In this document: in pieces, positions 1 through 8,620 of the stretch
Layout of the letters: every line of letters begins with the position of its first letter
Position numbering within the stretch: position 1 is the first letter of the stretch
Source of the DNA: Candidatus Rhodoferax bjergmarkensis
Lineage (GTDB): Bacteria; Pseudomonadota; Gammaproteobacteria; Burkholderiales; Burkholderiaceae_C
DNA length: 64,000 bases
Reading direction: 5' to 3'
Assembly (NCBI GenBank): GCA_016708345.1
Contig: JADJFX010000034.1
Location: 100,484-164,483 of the forward strand
Made by a program: the position numbers and the translations under genes
The notes under the pieces: generated by a model
Databases searched by the model: none
What the model saw: only the letters and a program-made list of their open reading frames with translations
Told to the model about the DNA's origin: nothing

Positions 1-3000
1 AGTCACCGTGCCCGCGCTGGGGGCCACCCGGGTGGCATTGTCAAAAGCAATCATGGCCTTGAGCGCCAGCACCGTGGCTTGTGTGGCACCCCACTGGCCA
101 AAGCCGCTGCGATTGGCTTGCAACCAGGCAATGCCCTTGCGCGCTGCCTCCAGCTGCCCCGGTGCCTTGAGCAGTGCCAGCACGGCCAGCGAGGTGGTTT
201 CAATGTGCAGATTGAGCCCGCCGCTGCGTGTGATGGAATGGTCCGCACGGCTCCAGGCACCATTGCTGTCCTGCAAAGCGGCCAGTTTGGCGGCAGCCGC
301 CAGTGCTGCTTTGGAGGGCACCGAGGCACCTGCGCCGCGCTCCAGCAGCGTGCCTGTGGCCAGCGCCAGCTGGTAGGCGTCCGCGCTTGATTCAGCCAGC
401 TTGGCCGACTTGGCAATCTCCTTGTCCAGCCCGGTCTCACCCGCCGACACCAGGGCCCAGGTGATGTAGGCATCGGTCACCTCGGGTGAGGCACGGCCAA
501 ATGAGTCCAGCGCCTTGGCATCGCGCAGGTAACCACCGTTGCCATCGCGGCGCGACTTGAGCCAGGCCCCCGTGCGCGCCAGCATGGCTGTATCCACCGT
601 GCCATAAACGTCCTTCATGTCGGCGAACTCCAGCAAGCCATAGGCCGTCAGGGCTTCGTGGCCGGGGTCGCCACCAAACCATTCGTAACCCTTCTTGGGC
701 GATTCAAAACCAGAAAGTTTCTTGTAGCCACTGTCAAGCAACTTGTTGGTGCGCTCCAGCAACGCCGGATCGGCCACGTCATGCTGCTTGAGGTACTGCA
801 TGATCATCACGTTCGGGTAATTGGTGGATGAAGTCTGTTCAAAGCAGCCATTGGGCTCGCGCAGCATGCCTTCCAGACCCGACACCATGGTCGACAAGGG
901 CGAGGTGTACACCCGGATGGTGGCCTGCACGCTGCCCGGATTGGCGGTGCGAAGGTCTATCTCCTGACTGACTTCACCCGTGATCTGGCCGGACCGCTCA
1001 AACAACTGCGGGAAACCCAGCGGTGCCACCGCAATGCTGCGTAACACCTCGTCGCGCAAACCATGGGCCTTGGCTGCAAGTTTGACCTCCGATTGACCGC
1101 GCGTGCCCGTGACATCAAGCGCCATGAACAAACTCTTGCGCTGCCCAGCACCCAAGGTGCCACCTTGCGCATGCACTGGGTCAGACTGGATCAGCGATCC
1201 AAAACTGCTGTCCAAGGCAACATCAAGCGCGCCGTCGCTCTCATTGGTCAAGGTCACAGGAATCAGGGGTTTGTCTCCCGCCGACACTTCCAATGGCAAT
1301 TTGGCAGACAACGAAAACGGCAATGAAGATTTGAACACCGTCTCGGCATGCCCAGCTGCACCGCCACCCACACCTTCAGAAAACACCCGAAACGAGGTCA
1401 CCGCATCGGACAGCACGAACTTGACGCTGGCCTTGCCCCGCACATCGGTCTTGACCGAAGGTGCCCAAAATACGGTCTCACGGTAATCGTCACGTGGCCC
1501 CGCATAGCTGGGCTGGAAGGCAGGCACCGGGAACACCCGCACCGGTGCCCAGGCTTGTTGCTCCGGCATGGCCATATTCATTTTGGCTGCAGCCCGTTCA
1601 AAGTCCTTGTCCACGGCCATCGCTTGGCGACCCTCGGCCAGCTCGGCTTGGGCAACCTTTTTCAACGCAGGCGCTGCAAGCATGCTGCCCCAAAAACATG
1701 GCCTCGCGCTTGGGTGCGTCCAGTTTTTGCTCTGCGCGATCATCACGCAAGGGCTCTTGCGCCTGGGGTTTCAGGGCAGCCATGACGGGGGGTGGCGAGG
1801 CCGGCATTGGCGCTGGAACGGCCATCATCCGCATGGGTTGCTGCAGTGCGTTCATCACGCGCGCGCCAAAACCCAACCTAGGTTCCATGCTGGCGGTGGG
1901 TGCCGGCCGCAACACCGGCATCCAGTCAAAGCGGCGGTAGCCGCGCGCGCCCATCAGCAAATCCAGCGCGCGCCCGCTCTTGGCTTCGCTCAGGTCGGTA
2001 TAAAAATTGGGCTCCTCAATCTTGCCGGGCAACTCGGGCTCCAGCAGCAGCTTGGACAGCAAGTGAGCGCTCTTGTCGTCGGCAAATGAAATGACTGTGT
2101 CATCCACCACCGACAGCGCCAGTTCGGCGGGCACCACCCTCCCCGCTGCGTCGCGGGTGGTGATGGCCAGGGCCACTTGTCCGCGTGGTGCATAGCTTTT
2201 TCGGTCTGGCTCCACCGTGACCTTCAAACGCGCCCTGCGATTGCGAAACACCAAGCGCTCGGCCAAGGGGTTAAGGTCTTGGTCGAACACCGTCACCCGC
2301 GCCACCCCGGCAGCGCGTGCCAGCGCCGCATCCTTGGCAGCCAGGTAAATCACGGCGGGTGTGTCGGCCTCGACCTCGACCGCACCAACATCGAGCAGGT
2401 TTTCGCGCACGCTGGCAGCCACCACCACCTGCTGCCTGTCGCTGCACTGCACGGCTACACGCATGGCCTTTTCTTGCCCATCGAAATCGTCATAACTGCG
2501 CAGCACGCAACCCTTGTCTTGCGCCAGCGGCAGGGCGTACTTCTCGGTCACGCTGCTGGGGCGGCTGATTTCGGCCCGGTAGGTACGCCCGGTGGCGGGT
2601 GTGAATTCAATGCGCCCCAAACCATTCTTGTAAGTGCTGAACAGTGCCACCGCATTGCCCAAGTCGTCCAGCAGGCGACCTTCCACATCGGCCGGTTTGC
2701 CCAGCGCCGTCTTGGCCTCGAAGTAAAGCCGTGTGGGCAAACCCGCCACCATGTTGCCGCCTTCAGGAAAGAAAGCCAGCGAGAGCTTTTTTTGCAAAAT
2801 CGGGATCGACTTGGAGACCGACTCGGTAATACCCCCATCTTCGATCAAGAGGGTCAGCAGCCCCTCGCCAGAATGGATGGTTGCGGGCAGGCTGAATTTC
2901 ACCAGGGCACCACCCTCGGTATTGGTCGTGGTGCTGACCCGTGGCAGTTCAACACCATCGACGGTGATCACCGCCGTCACGGTCTTTGCACCCAAGGCTT

Positions 3001-3775
3001 CACCGGTCGGGCGCTTGATCTCCACCATGGCACTGACCGGGTCGCCCGCGCCATAGGCCTTGCGTGTGAACTCAAGTTTCTTTTTCATGCGCGGCGCTTC
3101 ATAGGCTGACACGATGACTGCGCGCTCGGCCTTGTGACCATCGTTTGATGTGGCGCGCAAGGTGTACTCCCCACCCTGCACGTCGGCTGGCAGCTCAAAA
3201 TCGTTGCTGGCGGTCCCTGCCGCCACACGCAGCCGCTTCTTCAACACAACGGCACCCTTGGGCGACACCAGCTCCACCGTGCTCTGTCCTGAATCAGAAC
3301 CTGTGAATGCCCGAGTCGTCAGATCCCAGGTTTTGAACCAAATGGTTTCGCCAGGCTTGTAGAGCGGCTTGTCAACCTGAAGGTACATGCGGTGCCCGAC
3401 CTGCCCTTCAAAGTGGTTGGCGATCAACTTGGGCAATGCCTGGCCGCCTGCCAACTCAGTGCGGGGCGATGCGACCGGGGCCTGCTCGGCCGGGACCGGC
3501 GGCAAGTCTTCGCGGTGGGTGGGAGCCTGCTCGTCATCCACCAAAGCTGGGGGCGTGGCACCCTTCAACGGATCATCGCCCCCGGCCATGGTTTCAGACC
3601 TTTGCTGGGGCAAAGGCGGGTCTTGCAGTGCCAGCTCGGTGATTGAGCCGGATTGGCAAGCCCCAAGCAACAGCGCCAACAAGAGCGTGCTGGGCTGCTT
3701 CAGATTGGTCCACGTCCGGCAGGGGATAAATCGGAAACTTGCACGATCAGACGGTGCACGGGCAAACGATGGCAT
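1..3775 (-). CDS. Alpha-2-macroglobulin family lipoprotein, frameshifted, 3' end outside window
   Basis: Bacterial alpha-2-macroglobulin homologues are envelope proteins thought to trap attacking proteases through a reactive thioester. The N-terminus has a hydrophobic segment ending in a lipobox (LLGAC, Cys near residue 40), so a lipid-anchored periplasmic protein is expected. An MG2-type segment (YKPGETIWFKTW) lies near residue 140. The frame beginning at 3775 stops at 1598, but a second minus-strand frame carries on the same protein to position 1 and contains the thioester motif CFEQ (codons at 835-846) in the context GCFEQTSS. Dropping one base from the C run at 1688-1691 joins the two frames smoothly (from MFLG to SMLAAPALKK), so this is a single +1 indel in a homopolymer. 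It is either a sequencing error or a recent inactivation. The gene continues past the left edge. Confidence 0.85.
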
Positions 3776-3889
3776 GGGTTTTCTCCTTCAGAGTTAGGTG
3801 ATGCATGCTTAAACGATGCACCCAACGAAAAGGGGTTAACAGCCATCAAAAAAACTTAAAACCAGTGTGCGCAAGCCCTTGGCCGCGGC

Positions 3890-4084
3890 CTATGGCGCAA
3901 ACCCATCGAGTACCCAACAAACACCTTTATGCATGCCAAAAGGCACAACCAGCACCGGCAGCGCAAGAAACCCGACCAGTACACCCTTGCTTTGAAACGC
4001 CGCAAACACCAGCCAGCAGCCCAAAAGCGTCGCCACCGACCAAATGACCGCGCTCACACGTTTAAATTTCTCAATCCGGTTCAT
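3890..4084 (-). CDS. Small two-helix membrane protein
   Basis: Predicted 64-residue protein starting MNRIEKFKRV. Two hydrophobic stretches (SVATLLGCWLVFAAF and VLVGFLALPVLVVPFGM) suggest two transmembrane helices with a basic N-terminus in the cytoplasm. I chose the ATG at 4084 because an AGGA ribosome-binding sequence lies six bases upstream; a longer reading from 4156 has no such support. It lies upstream of the macroglobulin gene on the same strand, with about 115 bp between them. No family is recognised and the function is unknown. Confidence 0.5.
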   Translation of the reverse strand: MNRIEKFKRVSAVIWSVATLLGCWLVFAAFQSKGVLVGFLALPVLVVPFGMHKGVCWVLDGFAP

Positions 4085-4225
4085 AAAAATCCTGTTTTCT
4101 TTTCGTTGATTGGGTGGCGTGGAGCCTAAAGCATATTTCAGCCAATAAAAACCCACGTTCCGAATGAACGTCCTAGCACCAAGGGGCGGGGAATATACCC
4201 GCTGTGATTCAAGGAATCAGTCCTT

Positions 4226-4445
4226 TCAGGACCGGGGTGCGGTTTTGTTTTCCTGGGGGGGTTGTTTTTTTCTTTTTCGCCCCCCCCGGGGGGGAACTAG
4301 AAAAAACCCAAGGGAACAAAGCCCTTTTCGGGTTGGTGGGGGGCTTTTCCCTTGGGGCCGCCTCCCCCCCGGGGTTTTGTTGGGTTTTTTTGCCCTTTTT
4401 TTTTTCGGGGGGGGTTTTTTTTGGTTTTTCTTTTTTTTACACAAA
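4226..4445. other. Homopolymer-rich low-quality stretch
   Basis: About 220 bases are made of runs of 5-10 identical bases, mainly G, T and C, unlike any other part of the window. Translations on both strands are meaningless (poly-Phe/Gly or poly-Lys/Pro). The pattern resembles the failing end of a sequencing trace built into an assembly. The 4085-4526 interval holds no other gene I can support. Confidence 0.7.
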
Positions 4446-4481
4446 TCAACTTTCCCGACTTAAAAACTTTGGGAAATCATG

Positions 4482-4533
4482 GTTCAACGCGATTTTGTTC
4501 ATAAGACGGTTTCACTCAGATAACACGTTATGC
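4482..4533 (+). repeat. Possible degraded attC site ahead of the first cassette
   Basis: GTTATGC at 4527-4533 resembles the R' box (GTTRRRY, one mismatch) seen after the other cassettes, and GTTCAAC at 4482-4488 fits the R'' box RYYYAAC. The arms between them pair poorly and the upstream sequence is unreliable, so this is only a candidate left boundary of the cassette array. Confidence 0.25.
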
Positions 4534-4567
4534 CGTCTGAAGCGAGGCACTGATTTCATGCAATTGA

Positions 4568-4876
4568 GTGATCCGCAGACATGCCTTTCACGCGGAAATC
4601 TGCGTTGAAAATGCTTGCGTGGGTGCCAACCCAGAAACGTCGCCGTATTCGCATAAACAGATCGCAGAATGGTGCGACAGGTTTTGGTGCCAATACCTTG
4701 ATGTCGACGCGGGAACCGAAATCGAAACTTTGCTTCCTGTGCTGACAGATGTAGAAACTCAGTGGGATCTCTACCTCGCAAACACATACTCAATTGAAGA
4801 GCTGCGAAATAGTGATTTGGAAAAAGAGCAAATGCCAAAGGAGTGGTTCAATGACTGGCTGCAACAACTGGCATAA
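4568..4876 (+). CDS. Hypothetical protein of first gene cassette
   Basis: About 102 residues, acidic and Trp-rich, including SYSIEELRNS-like and MPKEWFNDWLQQLA segments; no signal peptide or membrane helix and no family recognised. The start is uncertain: the frame opens at a GTG, while an ATG at 4558 leads a different short frame, so a small indel near the 5' end is possible. Its stop codon lies inside the R'' box of the attC-like site that follows, as is usual for a gene filling its integron cassette. Confidence 0.5.
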   Translation: MIRRHAFHAEICVENACVGANPETSPYSHKQIAEWCDRFWCQYLDVDAGTEIETLLPVLTDVETQWDLYLANTYSIEELRNSDLEKEQMPKEWFNDWLQQLA

Positions 4877-4957
4877 CTGGTCGGCCAACGGGGACCCGCA
4901 ACTGCAGGAGGTGGCTTCGCCGCAGGTGTTGCGGTCCCGTTGCCTCGGACGTTAAAC
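4871..4957 (+). repeat. attC-like recombination site 1
   Basis: An 87-bp imperfect palindrome with the layout of an integron attC site. R'' is GCATAAC (4871-4877) and R' is GTTAAAC (4951-4957); each is followed or preceded by a five-base unpaired spacer. The arms GGCCAACGGGGACC and its counterpart before R' pair with single extrahelical bases, and the inner arm CCCGCAAC pairs with GTTGCGG. The length and the spacer TGGTC match the site at 5378-5464. Confidence 0.75.
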
Positions 4958-4993
4958 CGTCCCCTCGTAATTTCACCACCCAATATCAATAGT

Positions 4994-5362
4994 ATGAGCA
5001 AACCCCTCGCACGCATCGGACAAAGATTTACCTCGCAATTCATTGATGGCTTAGTTCCATTGGCTGTTGGTGTTGTTTTCTATTTCATTGCCAATGCATT
5101 TGGACTCTCGAATGAGTGGATATTTGTTGGCTGGTTTCTGTACATTCTCTTTGCGACGGCCTGCCGGGAGGTCAAAGTATGGAAGCGCATCACAAAAATA
5201 TGCGTTGTGCACGTCGACTCTGAACTGCCGTGTACTTACTGGCAGTCTTTCGTTCGCAATTTCACGATGGTTCTTGGTGTGATTGATGCGGCATTCATTG
5301 CGGGCAAGCAACGGCGTCGTTTGGGCAGCCTGATCGCAGGCACCAAAGTCATTCAACTTTGA
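4994..5362 (+). CDS. RDD-family membrane protein (cassette gene)
   Basis: A 122-residue protein with an RDD-type opening (LARIGQRFTSQFIDGLV), two or three hydrophobic segments (PLAVGVVFYFIANAFGL; WIFVGWFLYILFATACR) and a typical late segment RRRLGSLIAGTKVI. RDD proteins are small integral membrane proteins of mostly unknown role, some linked to ion exchange. The ATG at 4994 follows attC site 1 by 36 bases, and the gene ends 15 bases before attC site 2, so it fills one cassette. Base composition is lower in GC than its chromosomal neighbours. Confidence 0.75.
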   Translation: MSKPLARIGQRFTSQFIDGLVPLAVGVVFYFIANAFGLSNEWIFVGWFLYILFATACREVKVWKRITKICVVHVDSELPCTYWQSFVRNFTMVLGVIDAAFIAGKQRRRLGSLIAGTKVIQL

Positions 5363-5377
5363 GGTGCCAAGTGAAAC

Positions 5378-5464
5378 GGTTAATTGGTCGGCTAACACAG
5401 ACCCACAACATCAGGTGGCGGCTCTGCCGCATCTGTTGTGGTCTGGTGCACTAAAACGTTGGAC
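5378..5464 (+). repeat. attC-like recombination site 2
   Basis: 87-bp palindrome, same length as site 1. R'' is GGTTAAT (5378-5384), spacer TGGTC, left arm GGCTAACACAGACC; R' is GTTGGAC (5458-5464), a full match to GTTRRRY. The inner arms CAGACCCACAACA and TGTTGTGGTCTG pair with one bulged C at the same place as in site 1, and a GGCGG/CCGC tip closes the hairpin. Confidence 0.75.
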
Positions 5465-5520
5465 AGCAAATTCTTGGCTCTGCGCTTGTTGATGTGTAGT
5501 CCATGGGATACAATTCTCTA

Positions 5521-5808
5521 ATGCGTGTTCAAGCGACCAAAGTCTATCTCGATTGGATCAATTCTCTCAATGATCGCACGGGTCGTGCACGAATTCAGGT
5601 TCGCGTTGATCGACTGGTTCATGGGAATCCAGGCCAGCATAGGGCCCTTACAGACGGTGTATGCGAACTGAAAATCGATTTCGGGCCCGGATATCGGGTC
5701 TATTTCACAGAGCGCGCTGGCGTTGTCATTGTGCTGCTCGCTGGCGGCGATAAGTCATCTCAGCAGAAGGACATTAAGACGGCGATCACGTTGGCCAAAG
5801 GACTCTAG
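5521..5808 (+). CDS. RelE/HigB-type toxin (Gp49-like addiction module killer)
   Basis: A 95-residue protein of the Gp49/HigB-like toxin family, whose members are ribosome-dependent mRNA endonucleases. Diagnostic segments are ARIQVRVDRL, CELKIDFGPGYRVYF and VVIVLLAGGDKSSQ, the last two forming the conserved RelE-fold core. I start it at the ATG at 5521; an in-frame ATG six codons earlier has weaker family support. The antitoxin gene begins 10 bp after its stop, so the two are co-transcribed with toxin first, as usual for HigBA. Both lie in one integron cassette. Confidence 0.8.
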   Translation: MRVQATKVYLDWINSLNDRTGRARIQVRVDRLVHGNPGQHRALTDGVCELKIDFGPGYRVYFTERAGVVIVLLAGGDKSSQQKDIKTAITLAKGL

Positions 5809-5818
5809 GAGTATTTTT

Positions 5819-6148
5819 ATGACCAAAACAAACTCTAAGGCAGTAGCTTCATCAAAAAAGGTGACGACGACTTTTGCGTATGACATTTCTGAACAACTCA
5901 GAACTCCAGAGGAAATGGCCGCTTATCTGGACGCGTGGCTGGAAGAAGCGCCTGACGACGCAACGGGCATCGCACGCGCCTTGGGAGACATTGCGCGCGC
6001 CAAGGGAATGACGCAGGTAGCTCGCGATGCGGGTCTGAGCCGGGAGAGTTTGTACAAGGCTCTCGGCGAGAACGGGAACCCTACTTTTGCAACCGTTTTA
6101 AAGGTGGCAAGGGCATTGGGCGTTAGATTTCATGCGCAAGTCGCCTAA
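5819..6148 (+). CDS. HigA-like antitoxin (addiction module antidote, HTH)
   Basis: A 109-residue partner of the preceding toxin. The N-terminal half (LRTPEEMAAYLDAWLEEAP, then ATGIARALGDIARAKGMTQ) and the helix-turn-helix (GLSRESLYKALGENGNPTF) match the antidote family that pairs with Gp49-like toxins. The protein should neutralise the toxin and repress the operon. The ATG at 5819 has an AGGAG sequence nine bases upstream; an upstream extension in the same frame only overlaps the toxin. The stop lies six bases before attC-like site 3. Confidence 0.8.
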   Translation: MTKTNSKAVASSKKVTTTFAYDISEQLRTPEEMAAYLDAWLEEAPDDATGIARALGDIARAKGMTQVARDAGLSRESLYKALGENGNPTFATVLKVARALGVRFHAQVA

Positions 6149-6154
6149 GTTGCA

Positions 6155-6211
6155 GTCGAACAGGTCATTCCACACTAACGCCTGCGACGCCGGTGAATTT
6201 CGACGTTAAAG
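6155..6211 (+). repeat. attC-like recombination site 3
   Basis: A 57-bp site: R'' GTCGAAC (6155-6161), spacer AGGTC, arm ATTCCAC; then arm GGTGAAT, spacer TTCGAC, and R' GTTAAAG (6205-6211). The arms pair with an extrahelical base. R'' and R' each differ from the consensus at one position. It lies directly after the antitoxin stop and before the next cassette gene, which is where such a site is expected. Confidence 0.55.
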
Positions 6212-6227
6212 CACTCAAACTTCCATC

Positions 6228-6527
6228 ATGAAACTTGCAGCCAAGAAAGTATCAGCCGTTGTGAGCGGTGACTACTACCAAGCTCATTTTGATTCCGACG
6301 ATCGAGATGGTGAGCAAGTCGACCCCTACGAGGAACCCGAACCGTACGTGCTGATTCAACGTCAATTTGAGTCTTTCGATGGCGGCAAGTGTTACATCGA
6401 GTCTCACTACGAAGAATACATTGGCCATTTCAAGCTGAAACTGCTTGAGTTCAGCACAACCCGTTTGGCATATGAGATTTCCAGACGCGATCACACACTT
6501 GTTGAAGTGACCTTCGCGTTAAGCTGA
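6228..6527 (+). pseudogene. Hypothetical cassette protein, 5' part, split by two transposons
   Basis: Opens with MKLAAKKVSAVVSG 17 bases after attC-like site 3. Natural codons run to the TTAA at 6519-6522, after which the frame reads two codons into the IS end and stops at 6527. The rest of the gene is at 8493-8582 and 13556-13563. Joining 6228-6522, 8493-8582 and 13556-13563 gives an uninterrupted 131-codon frame ending in FDQAF and TAG. The protein is acidic (DPYEEPEPY), has no membrane helix, and belongs to no family I recognise. Confidence 0.75.
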
Positions 6528-6593
6528 AGTTCCTCCCCCAAAAAGCCGAGTTTCCCCAATGAAACCCTGGCCAATCGAGGTTCCGCGTTCTGA

Positions 6594-8339
6594 CTACATT
6601 TCGATCTGACTGATTAGTTCAAGTGCGCGTTTCTGGGTGGAATTGGGCGTTGTGGTAATTTCAAAAGTTGGTGCGTCCACCGCGCTGCGAGCTCCATTTG
6701 GCGTGCGGCAGGTGTTGCGCACAATGGTCTGGAGCTCTGCCATCAGCGTCTGGAAACTGTGCACTGTTGAGCCGTCAATCAAGGTGCGCTGCTGTACCTT
6801 TTTGATTGCCGCATCCGAACGCTCGGCTGGTGCCACCGGGTCACGGGTGAGCTTTGATTGTTGATCCTCATCGGCAAACATCAGCTCGCGCCAGGCCTCT
6901 TTCATGTGCCACTGCACGTAATAGGCCAGCATGCACAAAAAAATATGCGCGCGCACCCGATTCTCCAGCCGATGGTGAATCGGACGCACCTTCAAATCCA
7001 TCGTCTTGATCGAACGAAACGCCCGCTCCACCTGGGCCAGTGACTTGTAGGCACGCACACAGGCCGGTGCATCCATGCGCTCCTCCTTGATACTGGTGCG
7101 AATGATGTAGAGCCCGTCCAAGGCTGCCTCGCCAGCAATGTTGGCCTGATTGCGCGCAAAAACCAAGGTCGCATCCGTAATGGTCAAATCAAAATGCTTG
7201 GCCACCTTGAATCGGTTGACCACCTTGCCCACGGCCACGCCAATCTTGTCTTGCCCAAGCAGTTTGCCGGCCTCAACACGATCCTTGATTTTTTCCAGCT
7301 CATTTTCAGTAGCGGCCAGCAAATCATTGCGGGTGTGAGCACGCAGCTTGGCCAGCTCCGGATTGCGGCACGCCACCAGCCTCTCACCGGGAAAGTCGGG
7401 TGACCTGATCTCCAGCAAATTGTGCTCATCAAACAGCCCCATTTGCACCTGCCCCTGCTCGACCAGGGTGCGAATGGATGAACTGCGCAAGGCTGTGATC
7501 CAGGCCATATCAGCGTCCTGGCTCATCTCGTCAATGGCCTTTTGCGAAATCATGCCCCTGTCCCCCACCATCACCATACGCTTGAGGCCAAACTGCTCGC
7601 GCAGACGCGTCACTTCAGGCATGAACGTCGTGCTGTCGGCGGTATTGCCTTCGTGCACCGAGATGGCCACCGGGCAGCCCCGATCATCTGTGAGCAGCCC
7701 ATAGTTGACCTGCAAAGTACCGCGTTTGCCATCACGGCTGTAGCCCCGCTTGGCCAGCGGGCAGTGCTTGCCCTCGAAGTAACTCGAAGACAGGTCATAC
7801 AGCACCAGCGCGTCCTCTTGGAGGTGACGCGAGGCCAGTTTCTTTTGAATCCTGTCCTGCCCGGCCAGCAACCAATCCATGGCGCCATACAGATCGTCCT
7901 CGCTGGCATCAAGTACACCAAAGTCTTGTGCCAGGGTACTCAAACTCCACAAGCGTGTGGTGGCCAGTTTGGTGGCCGGATCGATGACGCGCTGGGCCAC
8001 CATGGCCTGCACCAGATCGCGCTCACGGCAGGGCTTGGCGGCCAATAGCGCAGCGAAGCCCAAACGCTGCATGGCCAAGGCCACGGCTTGCACATGGCCG
8101 TGGGGGCGGGAGGAGCCAATTTCAAAAGCCTGACCAACCGGCACAAAATTTTCACCCTGCAAAGAGCGACGAATGAGGTCAATGACAGAGTCGGGTAAGT
8201 GGGACAAATTGCCAAGCGTCTCGTTTTTGACCTTGCCGTCCTCGCGGTAACTGCGCCGTAGCAAGTGGGTGCGATAGATCTGGTCTTTGTACTTACGAAT
8301 CGTAGTGACGACGTGAGATGAGCCAATTCTTGATGCCAT
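6594..8339 (-). CDS. IS1634-family transposase
   Basis: A 581-residue DDE transposase of the IS4/IS1634 group. The first conserved block (DALVLYDLSSSYFEG) and the second (MVMVGDRGMISQKAIDEM) carry the catalytic aspartates; the C-terminal block (YKSLAQVERAFRSIKTMDL) carries the Y-R-K-E type signature with the catalytic glutamate, followed by RPIHHRLENRVRAHIFLCML. The length is normal and the frame is intact, so the element may be active. A strong hairpin upstream of the start (8408-8428) could block transcription entering from outside. Confidence 0.92.
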   Translation of the reverse strand: MASRIGSSHVVTTIRKYKDQIYRTHLLRRSYREDGKVKNETLGNLSHLPDSVIDLIRRSLQGENFVPVGQAFEIGSSRPHGHVQAVALAMQRLGFAALLAAKPCRERDLVQAMVAQRVIDPATKLATTRLWSLSTLAQDFGVLDASEDDLYGAMDWLLAGQDRIQKKLASRHLQEDALVLYDLSSSYFEGKHCPLAKRGYSRDGKRGTLQVNYGLLTDDRGCPVAISVHEGNTADSTTFMPEVTRLREQFGLKRMVMVGDRGMISQKAIDEMSQDADMAWITALRSSSIRTLVEQGQVQMGLFDEHNLLEIRSPDFPGERLVACRNPELAKLRAHTRNDLLAATENELEKIKDRVEAGKLLGQDKIGVAVGKVVNRFKVAKHFDLTITDATLVFARNQANIAGEAALDGLYIIRTSIKEERMDAPACVRAYKSLAQVERAFRSIKTMDLKVRPIHHRLENRVRAHIFLCMLAYYVQWHMKEAWRELMFADEDQQSKLTRDPVAPAERSDAAIKKVQQRTLIDGSTVHSFQTLMAELQTIVRNTCRTPNGARSAVDAPTFEITTTPNSTQKRALELISQIEM

Positions 8340-8407
8340 GTCATAAATTGTAGCAAAAACTGAAGTTTATTCAATATATTTTAGTGACTACATATTTTGA
8401 CCCAAAA

Positions 8408-8428
8408 AAACCACCATTTGGTGGTTTT
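8408..8428. terminator. Hairpin with flanking A and T runs upstream of the IS transposase
   Basis: Nine-base perfect stem AAACCACCA / TGGTGGTTT with a TT loop, seven A before it and four T after it, so it could end transcription in both directions. It lies between the right end of the IS and the transposase start, which suits an element that shields its transposase from outside promoters. Confidence 0.5.
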
Positions 8429-8492
8429 GCCTAGCTACAAAGGGTGGAAAACGGGTCGAAAAGACGGAAAATCTTGAGGAACTTCAGGTTAA

Positions 8493-8582
8493 CTGCGGCT
8501 GAGTTTGAGGAAGCGCGGCCTGTAATTGAGGTGATATTTGGAGTTAGGGAGCCGGGCGGAGATAGCCAATTCTTTGACCAAG
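8493..8582 (+). pseudogene. Middle fragment of the split cassette gene
   Basis: Stranded between the IS and the Tn3-family transposon. Read in the frame set by 6228-6522 it encodes TAAEFEEARPVIEVIFG and on to SQFFDQ, then meets the transposon end. The last eight bases of the gene lie at 13556-13563 beyond the transposon. Confidence 0.7.
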
Positions 8583-8620
8583 GGGGGCGTCTCAGAAAAC
8601 GGAATTTAAAGTACGTTAAG
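8583..8620 (+). repeat. Left terminal inverted repeat of the Tn3-family transposon
   Basis: 38 bp beginning GGGGGCGTCTCAGAAAACGG and ending ACGTTAAG. It differs from the right repeat at two positions. The tnpA stop codon (8616-8618) lies inside it. Confidence 0.9.

Larger units (their letters stand above)
6523..8488 (-). mobile_element. IS1634-like insertion sequence
   Basis: A 1,966-bp element with 12-bp perfect terminal inverted repeats, CTGAAGTTCCTC at 6524-6535 and its complement at 8476-8487. It holds one transposase gene. Both flanks show TTAA (6519-6522 and 8489-8492), read as the target duplication. Its excision restores the frame of the cassette gene it interrupts, which fixes the ends well. 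Confidence 0.85.

Noticed and set aside
2177..3109. 310-codon plus-strand frame opposite the macroglobulin gene
   Set aside because: Lies inside coding sequence for conserved MG domains on the other strand and shows no domain of its own.
4226..4444. Lys/Pro-rich minus-strand frame in the homopolymer block as a histone-like protein
   Set aside because: It arises from runs of single bases, with no start signal or sequence complexity; most likely an artefact.
6591..8393. Direct repeat TGACTACAT (6591-6599, 8385-8393) as target duplication of the IS
   Set aside because: One copy covers the transposase stop codon, no inverted ends lie just inside, and the CTGAAGTTCCTC ends with TTAA flanks restore the interrupted gene exactly.
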